A DNA stretch of 64,000 bases, from NCBI RefSeq assembly GCF_028640845.1, contig NC_080540.1:282304524-282368523 (forward strand), written 5' to 3'. This stretch comes from Ahaetulla prasina. Taxonomy: Eukaryota; Chordata; Lepidosauria; Squamata; Colubridae. Positions 37,166 to 48,428 of this stretch are shown in pieces; the first letter of the stretch is position 1, and each line of letters opens with the position of its first letter. The notes beneath the pieces were generated by a model. It was not told the origin of the DNA. It made no database searches and saw only the letters and a list, made by a program, of their open reading frames with translations. A program made the position numbers and the translations under genes.

Positions 37166-37475
37166 GATGCTTGTCCTCAATTTATGACCATAATGGAACC
37201 TACCCATTATGGTCATAAGTCATGAGAGCCGTAAAGCAGATCATCCACATAACCAATCAGATTCTAAGATCTTTTTTTTTTGCAATGGTCGTTCAGTGAA
37301 CATCTGATGGTTAAGCTATGGGGCACTTCTGTCCCAAAGCAAAAGTAAACATTGGTTTTCAGCAAAAATGTTGTAAATCATGGTCGTGTGACCATAGGGC
37401 ACGTCAAACAGCCATAAATGTGGGCCGGTTGCCAAACACCCAAAGTGCGGTCATGTGACCGTGGGAATTCAGCTG
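37166..37475. mobile_element. Diverged Tc1/mariner-like MITE
   Basis: CTTGTCCTCAATTTATGACC at one end; interior GGTCGTGTGACCATAGGGC and GGCCGGTTGCCAAAC resemble the 39885 copy. Confidence 0.55.
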
Positions 37476-38318
37476 TTTATCTGTATCATGCAATAGATTA
37501 ATATCAGCACAATGGGGCGATCTCACATCTGTAACAGCAAATGTTCTGAAAGAGGCAAGGATACTGATGTTGGCTACAGTACTGTGGCTGAAACGGTTTG
37601 TAGATTGCACTGTTAAAAAGTTGTACTCTATTTTAAACATGCACTGATAATGTATAAAGTTATATAAATGTTTTATTGTCCAACACTTTTTCTTCTGTTT
37701 GAATTTGACTCTTCGTTCTTCACCAGTGAGATTATCTCGGCTGTATGCACCTGAACATAGAACCAGATGCAAAATGTGATTTAAGCAAATTTACCTGCAA
37801 AATATTCTCATTGTGGACAGTCTGAAGTAGTATGTCCAAACCTCATAACTTACAATTTAGTCTATCTGTAACTAATTCAGTGTTTCTTCTTGTAATAGTG
37901 CAGCAAGATGGGTCCCTCCCAGTTGCCTCTTGTATCTTAATCCTTGTGTCTCCTGCTAGTGGCACCTGATGAGGGAGAGTCTTTAACTGGAGCGTCACTG
38001 TCCACTCCTGCTTCCTATTGGCAGGTCTGTTGTAAGGAAGAGTTCAACAGTACAATAATGAACCAGTTGAATTAGACGTCTGGAATTGTATTGGACAATT
38101 GATGGGAAGATTACATAAACCAGAATTAGAATGGAAAGATTATGTGTGTTTATGAAATCAAGCCCTCTTGGTTGCCATAGCGGTTAAACATATGCTCTGT
38201 TTAAATCGTGCCATTGCTATTTTATTAATGCCAATTTAATCAACTATTTTGTAACACTATAACGAGACAATCACAGGTATATTTTTGCTCTCTCTAAGCT
38301 GTAGCTTAACATGTCTGC

Positions 38319-38324
38319 AATAAA
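38319..38324 (+). promoter_or_regulatory. Candidate polyadenylation signal
   Basis: AATAAA about 2.6 kb after the CCBE1 stop. Confidence 0.3.
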
Positions 38325-38744
38325 ACAGTGGCTGGGTAGTAAATGCTTTTTAAAGCCACCGTCCCAAGGATGCTATGCAATGCTAAGGCCAAATTCCATT
38401 AGAAATAATGGGCAATAATTTTGCTTCCCCAAAAGAGAGGGAACCTCTCAACATTTCTGCCACTGGAGAAGCCCCGTGTATTTACAGAAAGGTCTGTGGT
38501 TTAGTTGCATTGTTGGAAGGATATCTTAATTAATACAGCAGTACAAATAGATAAGACGTGGAGTTTAGGAAGTCCTGATTTTTTTCAGCTCATTGGCATA
38601 CCCTAAAATTAGACACCATTCATTTCTTTCAGAAGAATTTTAAAAGCCAAAAAGGATGCTTAATACTATGATAGCATCTTTCCATTTGTCACTTTGATTG
38701 GAAGGACACACGTAATGCTTGGAAAACACAGTTCCTTTTGTACC

Positions 38745-39735
38745 CTGTTTCCCTGAAAATAAGACGTATCATGCTTTTAACATATAAACCCTCCCCCCAA
38801 AATAAGCCCTACTAAGAACCTGCACTGCCACCCGCCAGGGGTGAAATGCTCCCGGTCGGACCAGGTCGCACGATCTGGTAGCGATGGGAGCAGGTAGTTC
38901 GGAGAACCGGTAGCAAAAATCTCTGCCCCCCCCCCACTGCCCACGCCTCGCTGTTCCTCTTCTCCATCCCTGAAGCTCTCGGTGGTGATATAGCTGCAAA
39001 CGGCCTTAAATGACTGCCGCGGCACTTCAAAGGGCCGCACTACAGCTGATCAGCGCTTTAGGCAGCTAGTAGACTGGTGCCTCTATTTTTAAAGAAGGTA
39101 GACCGGCGCCTCCCAAGTTTTGTATACCTTATTATTTTTATTATTTATTATTATTGACCATGCCCATTCAGTCACCTGACCACCAAGCCACACCCACCAA
39201 TTAAGCCATGCCCACAGAACCGGTAGGGAAAATTTTTAGATTTCACCCCTGCCACCTGCCCATTCCGTCTGGTTGCTCACGGTGATGCGGGCACAAGGTG
39301 ATGCTGGGGGTTGGAACTGCCCCAAGTGCCCCGCACCAGCTTACCTCAAGGCCTCCGCAGCCAGGCCGTCCACACCTTGACACCTGCCTCGCAGCCATGT
39401 GCAGCAGGAGCCCACATGGCCGCTGGCCCACTTCTGTTTGCTCACAGCCACAATAGAGCAGGAGGCTGAGTGGTGTGTTGCTGCTGTGGCCACGAGACGA
39501 GGCAGATGTCGGGGGCCCTGAGGTAAGCCAGAGCAGGGTGTGTGAGGCACCGCCAACCCCCCTACTTTATGGTGGCACTGGCGCACCCTGTGGCCTCCTG
39601 CCCCACCGCAGAAGCGACAAGCAAAAGTGGGTCTCCCGTACATGGAAAAAGAATAAGACACCCCCTGAAAAAAAAAGCCGTCGTGCTTATTTTGGGGCCC
39701 AAAAGAAAATAAGACCCGGTCTTATTTTGAGGGAA
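38745..39735. mobile_element. MITE with ATAAGAC termini, split by hAT
   Basis: The left end CCCTGTTTCCCTGAAAATAA and the right end GTCTTATTTTGAGGGAAATA are inverted. A hAT copy (38836-39251) is inserted. Confidence 0.6.
38836..39251. mobile_element. Foldback hAT element
   Basis: CAGGGGTGAAATGCTCCCGG...AGATTTCACCCCTG with duplication CCACCCGC/CCACCTGC. Confidence 0.88.
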
Positions 39736-39884
39736 ATAATGGATAGGATTGCTCTGTAAATATAATGATTACTATTCAAAGCTGATAATTGCATGAAATG
39801 GTTCACCCCAAGAACGGTGAAGTCTAAAACTTTTGCCCAGATTCTCTGAGTTCACAGGCATCTCCTGTCCAATTCCAGTAAATA

Positions 39885-40227
39885 CAGGTAATCCGCGACT
39901 TATGACTACAGCGGGAACCAGAATTTTCCGTTGCTAAGCAAGGTGGTTGCTAAATGAGTCACACTTGATTTTAGAACCTTTTTTGGCAGAAATCCAGCTT
40001 CCCCCATGGAGTTTGCTTGTCGGAAGCTGGATTGGGAAGGCCACAAATGGAAATCACAAGACCTGGGCATGCAGCAACCGTTATAAATACATGCCGGTTG
40101 CCAAGTACCTGAATTTTGATCACATGACCATGGGGATGGCTGTAAGTGCGAGGACAGCATTTTTTTTCAATGCTGCTATAACTTTGAACGGTTGCTAGGC
40201 AAATAGTTGCAAGTCAAGGACTATCTG
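39885..40227. mobile_element. Tc1/mariner-like MITE, complete
   Basis: CAGGTAATCCGCGACTTATG...CAAGGACTATCTG, with TA on both sides and inverted ends. Confidence 0.85.
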
Positions 40228-40757
40228 TAGGATCACAGCCTCGGGTTTTACACATGGTCGTTTCCCACAAGAAAATAAAATCTAGTATTTCTCCAAGTAC
40301 AAACATTTGGTATTTCATTATTTGGCACAGAATACAAATATGGGTAATTGGAAGCAGACACTTAAGTATAACTTTACTGATTAATCAGTTGACCATTTCA
40401 AAGCAATGGGCATCTGCCACAAGTAGTAGTGAAAGAAGAGGAAAAAGACAAAGTAATAAGTTTCCATTTGAGTAATCTCTTCAGATTTTAAAGCAATCTC
40501 TGCCTAAAATCTGATGAATCAATTCTCCCACAGAATCCTCATGTCAATGAATGAATGATTCAAGGGCAAAACAAACTAAATGACCATAAATTTCTAGGAT
40601 TATATGCTATCATTTTTGAGATGCTTTATAGCAAACCAAAGGAACCAAATATTGTGTCTTTGTGCACATGTAGAAACATATGTAATACATTATTATTTAT
40701 ACTAATTATATGAAGTACTAAAAATGTATAAAACTGTAATTGTGCAGTATATTTGCA

Positions 40758-40763
40758 AATAAA
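40758..40763 (+). promoter_or_regulatory. Candidate distal polyadenylation signal of CCBE1
   Basis: AATAAA after AT-rich sequence, followed about 25 bp later by a GT-rich stretch (GGTGGTGTTG, 40781-40790). This is the best candidate for the end of the transcript. Confidence 0.4.
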
Positions 40764-40947
40764 GAGGAATATTTTTTTAATGGTGGTGTTGACTCTCGTT
40801 ATCTTTTTTTTTTTCTGGCTTCTTTTTACAATGCCTTTAAAGAAACAGTGACTTCACTGAACGGCAGAATGGTCATAAGGCTAATAAAAGTATCTCTGAA
40901 TAAAGGTTTCATGTTGGTCATCTTTTGTTTAGGACTGTAAGATTTTC

Positions 40948-40950
<3 letters not shown>

Positions 40951-40999
<49 letters not shown>
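40951..40999 (+). repeat. ATT microsatellite
   Basis: About 16 tandem trinucleotide units. Confidence 0.95.
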
Positions 41000-41049
41000 T
41001 TTATTAAATTTTAACAATTAGACAATTTTCATTCAACTCTTGTGTATGA

Positions 41050-41430
41050 CTGTGACCATTTACATCATCCCATTAGTGTTCTCCTATACTCTATATAATT
41101 TTACTAAATTAATCATCCCACCCTCTGGAACGAGCTTCCCCCAGGACTTCGCCAACTTCCCGACCTCCGAACCTTTCGCCGCGAGCTTAAGACACATCTA
41201 TTTATTTGCGCAGGACTGGACTAGATTTTAAATTCAAATTGGTTTTAATGGGGATTTTATTATTTTTATTATTATTTTTATTTTAATTATTCGACCAATT
41301 ATAATAAGTTTTTTAATGGATGTTTTATTTGTATTTATATGTATGTTTTTATCTGGTTGTGAACCGCCCTGAGTCCCTAGGGAGATAGGGTGGTATAAAA
41401 ATATGAAAAATAAATAAATAAAATAAATAT
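41050..41430 (+). mobile_element. LINE 3' end (L2/CR1-like)
   Basis: Contains TGGAACGAGCTTCCCCCAGG and a TTAAGACACATCTATTTATT block (last residues of ORF2), then GAACCGCCCTGAGTCCC and an AAATAAATAAATAA tail. Confidence 0.7.
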
Positions 41431-41799
41431 TACTAATCTGAATTTGAATTTCTAATTCTTACTAATTCTACGTTATTTTTCCTTTTTTCCTATTTTCGAC
41501 CCAATTATACCATTTCTCCCGTATTACATAAAAATCCGAATCCATCCATCCTTTCAGTTCATCATTTTGTCCATCCAATCCAATATTTTTCTAATTATTA
41601 ACACTTCAGAGGGTGTATTTGAGTTTCTCCAACATTGCGCAAATGCCAATCTTGCCGCCATTGACATCTGTAAAATAATATATGCTACTGTTTTTTCATA
41701 TTTTGTTTTCATCATTCCTAGAAGAATCGGCTCTGGTGTGTATTTTACCGGGGTGGATTTTCTAAGGCCACGAAAGACAGTACAGTGTTAGAAGGCTTC

Positions 41800-42310
41800 A
41801 TCCAATAGTATCAAGATCAAATTAAATGATAGTATCACTCTTACGGTGCACTGGTCAGACCACATCTGGATTATGTGAAGTTCTAGCTGCCGCAATACAA
41901 AAGGGATGTTGAGGAACTGGCGAGTGCAGAGAAAAGTGACATGGATGATAAGAAGCTTGAAGGCTAAATCCTATGAAAGTGGTTAAAGGAACTTGGTATG
42001 TTTAGCCTCAAAAGGAGAAGGCTAAGGGGAGGCATGAAACAGTCTTCCACTACAAGATTTATTTTCCATAGCAGTCACGGATAAGATAAGAACCAATGGG
42101 AGGAAGCTTAACAAAAATTTAAACTTGAAATAAAGAGAAATTTCCTGATGGAGCTATTAAGCAGTAAAATAGCCTGTCTCCTAAAATGTGTGCATTCTGT
42201 CACAGGAGATTTTCAGTATGAGATTAGACAGTTCTTTGTCTGGGATGATATAAAAATTCTGGTTCTAGGCAGGGGGTTGGATCAGAAAACCTCCAAAATC
42301 TCTTCCACTC
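41800..42310 (+). mobile_element. Old CR1 fragment
   Basis: A diverged CR1 C-terminal part (CACTGGTCAGACCACATCTG; TTAGCCTCAAAAGGAGAAGG; CAGGGGGTTGGATCAGAAAA) with many frameshifts. Confidence 0.65.
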
Positions 42311-42681
42311 TATATGAAATGCCAACTGCATCTAATGGAAACCAACTCGTTTCCCATTGGGTAACGTGCACTACATCCATGATTTCTCAACTTTTTAAGA
42401 AATGTATCAAAGAAAAGTGCCCGATGTTCCGATGTGTTGTAACTTTAGGACTGGGAATGTACTCAGCTTGTTCCTCTCTTTCTTTGGTGATAAATCTGAT
42501 GGGAAGAGTCAAATGACGGATATGATTTCCCATCCAGAAGTGTGGCTTTTGCTCCACATTCAGTGTGTTGCTAGTGCCAATATCCAACTATTAAATCCTA
42601 ATCGTTTCTTGATTGGAGGAATCCAAAACAAATTCTAGAAGAGTTTTGCTTGGGTTCCATGCAGGGGTGATGAATACATTC

Positions 42682-43396
42682 TGTCATGTCCCAGCATATA
42701 ACTTTTATATACTGTTGTTGCTCTCTAGCCTCATCTAGTGGCTGGAGGGATAAATATGCTCCAACATACTAACTTTATATACTGTTGTTGCACTCTAGCC
42801 CCAACTAGTGGCCGGAGAGACAAAATACCCAAGTATATTGTTTGAAGCTGACCCAACCATTTTACCAGTCAGCCCGCACTCTCAAACCAAGCGCACGCTT
42901 GCAAGCCAGACTCCATTTCCTTTAGCACTTGAAGAAGGCAGAAGCACAAGAAGAATCCATCTTAATCTGTGGCACATGGTCATCCAGGGACAAACCCACA
43001 TCCCCCACACAGAGCGTCGCTTGTGAGATTTAAATTGCTTGTATTTATTAATTGTTATGTTCAGCAGTAACTTAATACTGTCTACCTCAGGGGTCTCCAA
43101 CCTTGGTCCCTTTAAAACTTGTGGACTTCAACTCCCAGAGTTCCTCGGCCAGCTTTGCTGGCTGAGGGACCCTGGGAGTTGAAGTCCACAAGTCTTAAAG
43201 GGACCAAGGTTGGAGACCCCTGGTCTATCTTGTATTTGGTTCTCATTGTATGTATCCCTATTTTCCCCAGTTTCACCAAATCCTGTTCTTTCAATAAAGC
43301 ATTCAGATCTATGCACACAGTTTGTTTTATTGAAAACAGAGGGGTTTAGCTGCATGTTGAGCTGCACACAGACTAGCGTCTAGTGGGGACAGAACA
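42682..43396 (+). mobile_element. Solo LTR (family C) with a hAT MITE inside
   Basis: Ends TGTCATGTCCC and GGGGACAGAACA are inverted repeats, with an exact 5-bp duplication CATTC (42677-42681 and 43397-43401). AATAAA lies at 43293-43298, about 100 bp before the end, which sets the + orientation. Near the 5' end (about 42695-42830) two diverged tandem units of about 65-70 bp carry ATATACTGTTGTTGC and TAGTGGC. A hAT MITE occupies 43088-43222. No internal genes. Confidence 0.78.
43088..43222. mobile_element. Palindromic hAT MITE
   Basis: Inside the LTR; duplication GTCTACCT/GTCTATCT. The palindrome uses GGTCCCTTTAAAACTTGTGG arms. Confidence 0.9.
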
Positions 43397-44183
43397 CATT
43401 CCATCACATTGAGTTAAAGGCATTCTGGGTTGTTGTTCTTGGCTACTTGAATATTTCGTTATTTATTGTAAATTGGTCTGATTCACTGGACCTGCGTTGC
43501 ATCTTGTTTTCTTTCACTTGACAGTTGTGCTTGTTTTCCAGCAGTGATACACTGCCAACCTTGAACTTAAAAGAGAAGGGGGTACCCGATTCAAAGAAAA
43601 ATTTCTGTTTATTTCAGACAAATTCTGGCTTGCAGACACTTAAGCCAAGAATACACTGAGTGGCCTCAAACAAATGATTTCTCAAAAGAGCCTTTAAGCA
43701 TCTGTTGTTTTTATTTGCTTTATGTGTCATTAGCTTTAAAAAAACAACTGCAGTATTATGAGTAGCAGGCATCCCAAACTCTTTAGATGTGTTTGATTAA
43801 GGCCCTGTTCTGGTGCCATTTGCAGAAGAAATTGGCATTTTTAAAAATCCCTATGGGCTTTGTCATGTTTATACACCAGTGAAGCACTTAGCAAATGTTC
43901 TAAGGAACTTCCATTTTGTCACATGCTGAAAGGATTAAAACAAGCAAACATGTTTTTCAGACTAAGCCCTCCGTGGGTTTTGGCCTCATCCTATAATCCA
44001 TTGAAATTATCCTCAGGAAAGCGTGTGCAATCTCTGTTCTAAAAACATCACTAGTGCCAATTTGCTGATGACATACCCAGATTCATAGTATATGTAATCT
44101 TTGACTTATGACCATTTAATAACTGCCAAATGCCAGGGAAGTCAGGAGATCCAAGCAGTTCAAATAGGTATAAAGATTTATTG

Positions 44184-44581
44184 CAGGGGTGTCAAACTCA
44201 AGGCCCACGGGCTGGATCCAGCCCACAGGGTGCTTAAATCTGGCCCACAAGGCCAGCCTGGAAATAACAAAAGGATCGGCCTGTGGTGCCGCTGGCAGCC
44301 AAAATGCCCTGTTTCACTGGCAGAGTGCTGCAGGAGGCCACCCAGAACTAAAACGGGGCAGGGCACACTCAAGCTCGCCCCCTCCGCACGCTGTTTTGGC
44401 TGGCAGAGTGCTGCAGGAGGCTGCCCAGACTGAAAACGGGGTGCAGTGCAGTCGCATGCAGATCCGCTGTGTCCCAGTGTCCCAGTGTTTTGGCCAGCAA
44501 AGTGCTGCAGGAGGTGTCTGTCCCCTCTCCCCTGCCCATCCCATGATCCAGCCCCCGAAGAAATCCAGTTTGACACCCCTG
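44184..44581. mobile_element. hAT element (GTGTCAAACTC family)
   Basis: CAGGGGTGTCAAACTC...TTTGACACCCCTG with exact duplication ATTTATTG (44176-44183 and 44582-44589). Internal tandem-like blocks of CAGAGTGCTGCAGGAGG. Open frames over it are incidental. Confidence 0.92.
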
Positions 44582-44769
44582 ATTTATTGCAAGTGTAAGC
44601 TCTCTACAAGAATCTGAACTACTATGGGTCAAGGCAATTTGACGGTAGATAAGGATTTTAAGGTGGGCTGCACTTAGATCTCTTGTGGGTGTGAAGGGAC
44701 TCATGACTAATGATGTGTTTGACCCCTCCCTCAGGCTCAGCCTGGTTATCTTCTACAAAAACTGTTCAA

Positions 44770-45112
44770 AATTATGACGGTGGTGAAAAGAGTCACTTAC
44801 AACTGGTCCTTGCTTTTATGGCCATTGCAGCACCCCCATGGTCATGGGATCAAAATTTGGGCACTTGGCAACTGGGAAATATCAAAGGCGGTCACAGTGT
44901 CCCAAGGTCACATGATTGCCATTTACAATCTTCCCAGGGACCTTCCAACAAAGCAGAGTCAATCAGGGAAGCCAGATTTGCTAAACAACCATGTGATTCA
45001 CTTAACGACCCCTGTTAAAAAAAAGGTGATAGCGTCGGGCGCACCTCACTTAACAACATATTGCTTAGCAACCGAAGTTCCGGTTGTGGTTGTAAGTCAA
45101 GGACTCCCTGTA
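44770..45112. mobile_element. Tc1/mariner-like MITE
   Basis: Interior GTCATGGGATCAAAATTTGG and TTAACGACC, right end GTAAGTCAAGGACTCCCTG followed by TA. The left tip is degraded. Confidence 0.7.
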
Positions 45113-45147
45113 ATCACCAGGCGGTCTGGGTTTTGCTAATGCCAAGA

Positions 45148-45310
45148 GACTAGACGCTAGTCTGTGTGCAGCTCAACATGCAGCTAAACCCCTCTGTTTT
45201 TAATAAAACAAACCGTGTGCGTAGATCTGAATGCTTTATTGAAAGAACAGGATATGGTGAAACTGGGGAAAACAGGGATACATACAAGGAGAACCAAATA
45301 CAAGAATGGC
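45148..45310 (-). mobile_element. Fragment of LTR family C, inverted
   Basis: About 155 bp matches the complement of 43226-43387, including the AATAAA region, but without the hAT insertion. Confidence 0.75.
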
Positions 45311-45835
45311 AGATAATTTTATTGCTTGCTTGTTTGCCGTTTTCTAATCAACCATAACTCTCCCTTGTTTCTTGGGAGACCATTTGGAGAAGTCACTTTC
45401 CAAAGAGTCCACCCTCATTCTGGAGAGCTAGAACACGACATTTGTGTTTTTCTTTAGAGCGAGACAATGCTGCGCCATAGATATGCTTTCCAAGCTCCCC
45501 TTGCATGTGTCGATGATTTTCCTTTTGAAAGCAGTGCTGATGTTGCAACCGCTGGATTAGATCTCGGCTATTTAAAAAAGCAAATAGTTGGGAAGCATTT
45601 CAGAAAGAAAATAGCTGCTTCTTCAAGCTCTCCAAGTTATGTGTAAACTCTTTGCAGATTTCGGTCACCTCTCATTAACTTTTAGACACTTTGAGACTTT
45701 GTCTTTCGGCCCAGAGATTGCAGCCAAATGTTTGACTTTAGGAGATGCTAAGAGCTTCTTCTAATGCCATACACGCCCTAAGACAGATTTTATCATCATA
45801 GGTCAGCTCCCGGCCTCCCTCTCTTCCTCCCAGAC
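45311..45835. other. Unassigned sequence
   Basis: No gene or repeat recognised. Confidence 0.5.
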
Positions 45836-46176
45836 CAGGGGTCGGCAACCTGTGGCTCTGGAGCCGCATGTGGCTCTTTCACCCCTCTGCTGCGGCTCCC
45901 TGTCACTCAAAATAAGTGTCACAACCGCCAATGTGCTACACCCGCCAGCATGTGATTTATTGAGCTTTTCAACTCCCGGTAGGCCAACCATGGATAAATC
46001 CAAGAAAAGAAAAGTTTCAGAAGAAAACAGAATGTTTAATTCAACTACATATGCTAGTTTTGTGGCCGCACAATAAATAGTCAGGCACGGGAAGGTTTTT
46101 GTGGCTCCCCGTGTTTTCTTTTCTGTGGGAAACAGGTCCAAATGGCTTTTTGAATGTTTAAGGTTGAAGACTCCTA
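45836..46176 (+). mobile_element. hAT element with transposase N-terminal remnant
   Basis: Starts CAGGGGTCGGCAACC and ends TTGAAGACTCCTA, duplication TCCCAGAC/TCCCAGCC. A frame from about 45990 to 46074 (MDKSKKRKVSEENRMFN) looks like the first residues of a Charlie/ZBED5-type hAT transposase, cut by an internal deletion. Confidence 0.75.
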
Positions 46177-46579
46177 TCCCAGCCTTGTAGTAATGGTTCT
46201 CAGGATCTAAATATATGTTGCATTTTATTTATTTATTGAGCTGTTTACCACTTACCATGTGGTGAAGGCTCTAAGGCTCTAAGCCTAAGATACAAAAAAG
46301 AGCAAACAAAAACGAGCACAAGAGTAAAATAACTGGTCTGGCAATCCAACAGAAACAGAAGTTGAAAAGAAGACATTTAACCCACATTTGAGTGACCATC
46401 TAGGCCTTCTCTTGCTACAGAAACTTAGCCACTGTTAAGAAACTTAGCCACTGTTACAGAAACTTAACCACTGTTTTTGCCCCATGGGTCTTTGGAGAAA
46501 AGATGTTGTAAAAACCATGAGTCCATAGTGAAGAAGGCCATCTCTTGCATTGTTACATGTTCTTTCAATGTGATACACC

Positions 46580-46830
46580 AATTGGGCCTCTGGTGGCTCA
46601 ACAGACTAATGCAGTCTGTTATTAACACAGCTGCTTGCAATTACTGCAAGTTAAGGTTGACTCAGCCTTCCATCCTTTATAAGGTAGGTAAAATGAGGAC
46701 CCAGATTGTTGGGGGCAATAAAAGTTGACTTTGTATATAATATATAAATGGATGAGACTATTGCTTAACACAATGTAAGCCGCCCTGAGTTTTCGGAGAA
46801 GGGCGGGATATAAATTCAAATTAAAAAAAA
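46580..46830 (+). mobile_element. tRNA-derived SINE
   Basis: Same family as 2432-2698: TTGGGCCTCTGGTGGCTCAA head, TAAGCCGCCCTGAGTTTTCG tail. Confidence 0.8.
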
Positions 46831-46931
46831 AAGATCCTTTTGCAGATGCGCAGTATACACTCAAGCAGCTATGTGATATGGAAGGCCCTCTGTCAAATTC
46901 CTTCTACTTGGAGCTTTCAAAGCTATCACCT

Positions 46932-47153
46932 GCGCATTGGACATGGCCTGGGAATCTTTTAGCAGCCAGTGAGGTTCCTTTAAATTGGTGCTTTGGGATT
47001 TCTAAATAATTTTGTCAGGGTTTTTTTTTTTTTTGGACTAGCCGTTGCTGTGACGTCTCCAAGACCTAAGAACACAATGCAATTATAAAAGAGGAAGGTG
47101 GAAGTGCTGGAGTAGTTGAGGGGCTGGATCTTCTCTGTGAGTGAGATGAGCAA
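46932..47153 (+). repeat. Left arm of near-perfect inverted repeat
   Basis: About 222 bp, reverse-complementary to 47377-47596 with no mismatch that I could find except the length of a T run. The arms are separated by 223 bp of unrelated sequence. Confidence 0.93.
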
Positions 47154-47376
47154 TCTCTAAATGTGAAAAACAAACAAACAAGCAAACAAACCAGGGAGAT
47201 CATATCCATAGTCTACTTTCAACTACATAAGCTCACTAAGTAATTTTGAGTCAATCTTTCTCTCTCAACCCTTCCTTCCGAAGTGTGAGTGGTTCAGTGG
47301 CTTTATGACACTGGTGATGTTTTCTGCACCAGCTGCTCGAGTCCCAGCATTGCATGTTGAGGCAAGTTCTTGTCAC

Positions 47377-47596
47377 TTGCTCATCTCACTCACAGAGAAG
47401 ATCCAGCCCCTCAACTACTCCAGCACTTCCACCTTCCTCTTTTATAATTGCATTGTGTTCTTAGGTCTTGGAGACGTCACAGCAACGGCTAGTCCAAAAA
47501 AAAAAAACCCTGACAAAATTATTTAGAAATCCCAAAGCACCAATTTAAAGGAACCTCACTGGCTGCTAAAAGATTCCCAGGCCATGTCCAATGCGC
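47377..47596 (-). repeat. Right arm of near-perfect inverted repeat
   Basis: Complement of 46932-47153. The outer edge adjoins a sequence that resembles the central part of the Sauria-type SINE (GCATGTTCTATGCAAGTAG). Confidence 0.93.
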
Positions 47597-47597
47597 T

Positions 47598-47700
47598 TCT
47601 GTCCACCTAACAGTTCAAAAGCATGTTCTATGCAAGTAGATAAATAGGTACCACTTTGGTGGGGGAGACGAATTGGTGCTCCATGCAGGCAGTCAGATTC
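47598..47700 (+). mobile_element. Diverged Sauria-type SINE fragment
   Basis: TTCTGTCCACCTAACAGTTC and AGATAAATAGGTACCACTTT match the middle of the SINEs at 62447 and 63519. Confidence 0.5.
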
Positions 47701-47818
47701 CTGCCAGCGTTGAACCTTCCTGGCTGCAATGCCTGTTTGGGAGGTGGCTCCGGGGCGGGGCGGGGCCTTGGATGAAAGAAGAGCCACTCATCTTTCTTTC
47801 TGATTCAAAGCCAGTTTG

Positions 47819-48423
47819 TGTTGTGGTCTGCCAGCAGCCTGTGGAGTTGGCAACAGAATCGGACAGTGATGAGGCTGAGGAAGAACATAGGCCAGTCCTG
47901 GAGACTGGGGAAGGCCCGGATGAGGGCTGTGTCAGAGGCAGAGGTGGGGCCAGGGCCATCTGTGTGGACTCCAGAGCCTCCGGAGGCTGAAAGTAGTGAG
48001 GCAGAGGAACAGGAGGAGCATGCATGAGAAGAGCTGCCAGAAGGCAAGAGCAGTTAAAGCAAAGAAGATAACTCGGGAGTAGGGCCAAGAAATGATTGGC
48101 CCCTCCCATAAGGCTTAAAAGACCAGCAATGGCATTTGAGCTCTTTGCCGGAAAACAACGTTGATAGAATTGCTCCTTGTCTTGCTGCATTTATTTCTTG
48201 TCGGCATCTTCTGCTTTTGAACTTTTGCCAAGAAAAGCCTTTGGCAGTTTGCCTAATTAGACCAAGGTTAGTGATAAGACTGAAGAATTATGTTCTGAAG
48301 AATTTGCTTTGATTTAGTTTGGATGACGCTGAGAATGAGTTAATTCTCAGCTGTTCTAATAAAGTCCGTTTGTTTTTGAACTGATTGCGTCTACTACTAT
48401 CTACTTGGGTCTGGGTCACAACA
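47819..48423 (+). mobile_element. Solo LTR (family A)
   Basis: 605 bp from TGTTGTGG to CACAACA with exact 5-bp duplication GTTTG (47814-47818 and 48424-48428), AATAAA at 48358-48363 near the end, and sequence shared with the minus-strand copy at 5146-5699. No internal genes flank it. Confidence 0.9.
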
Positions 48424-48428
48424 GTTTG

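Larger units (their letters stand above)
35746..40764 (+). other. CCBE1: Probable CCBE1 3' UTR / downstream region
   Basis: CCBE1 transcripts in other vertebrates have long 3' UTRs (known). No further exon is seen here. AATAAA motifs occur at 38319-38324 and 40758-40763; the second follows an AT-rich stretch typical of mRNA ends. The UTR limit is inference. Four inserted elements lie within: 36126-36498, 37166-37475, 38745-39735 and 39885-40227. The unlisted stretches 35746-36120, 36500-37160 and 37480-38740 show no other recognised feature. Confidence 0.45.

Noticed and set aside
44189..44704. Open frames of more than 100 aa on both strands
   Set aside because: They lie wholly or mostly in the GC-rich hAT element 44184-44581 and resemble no protein.
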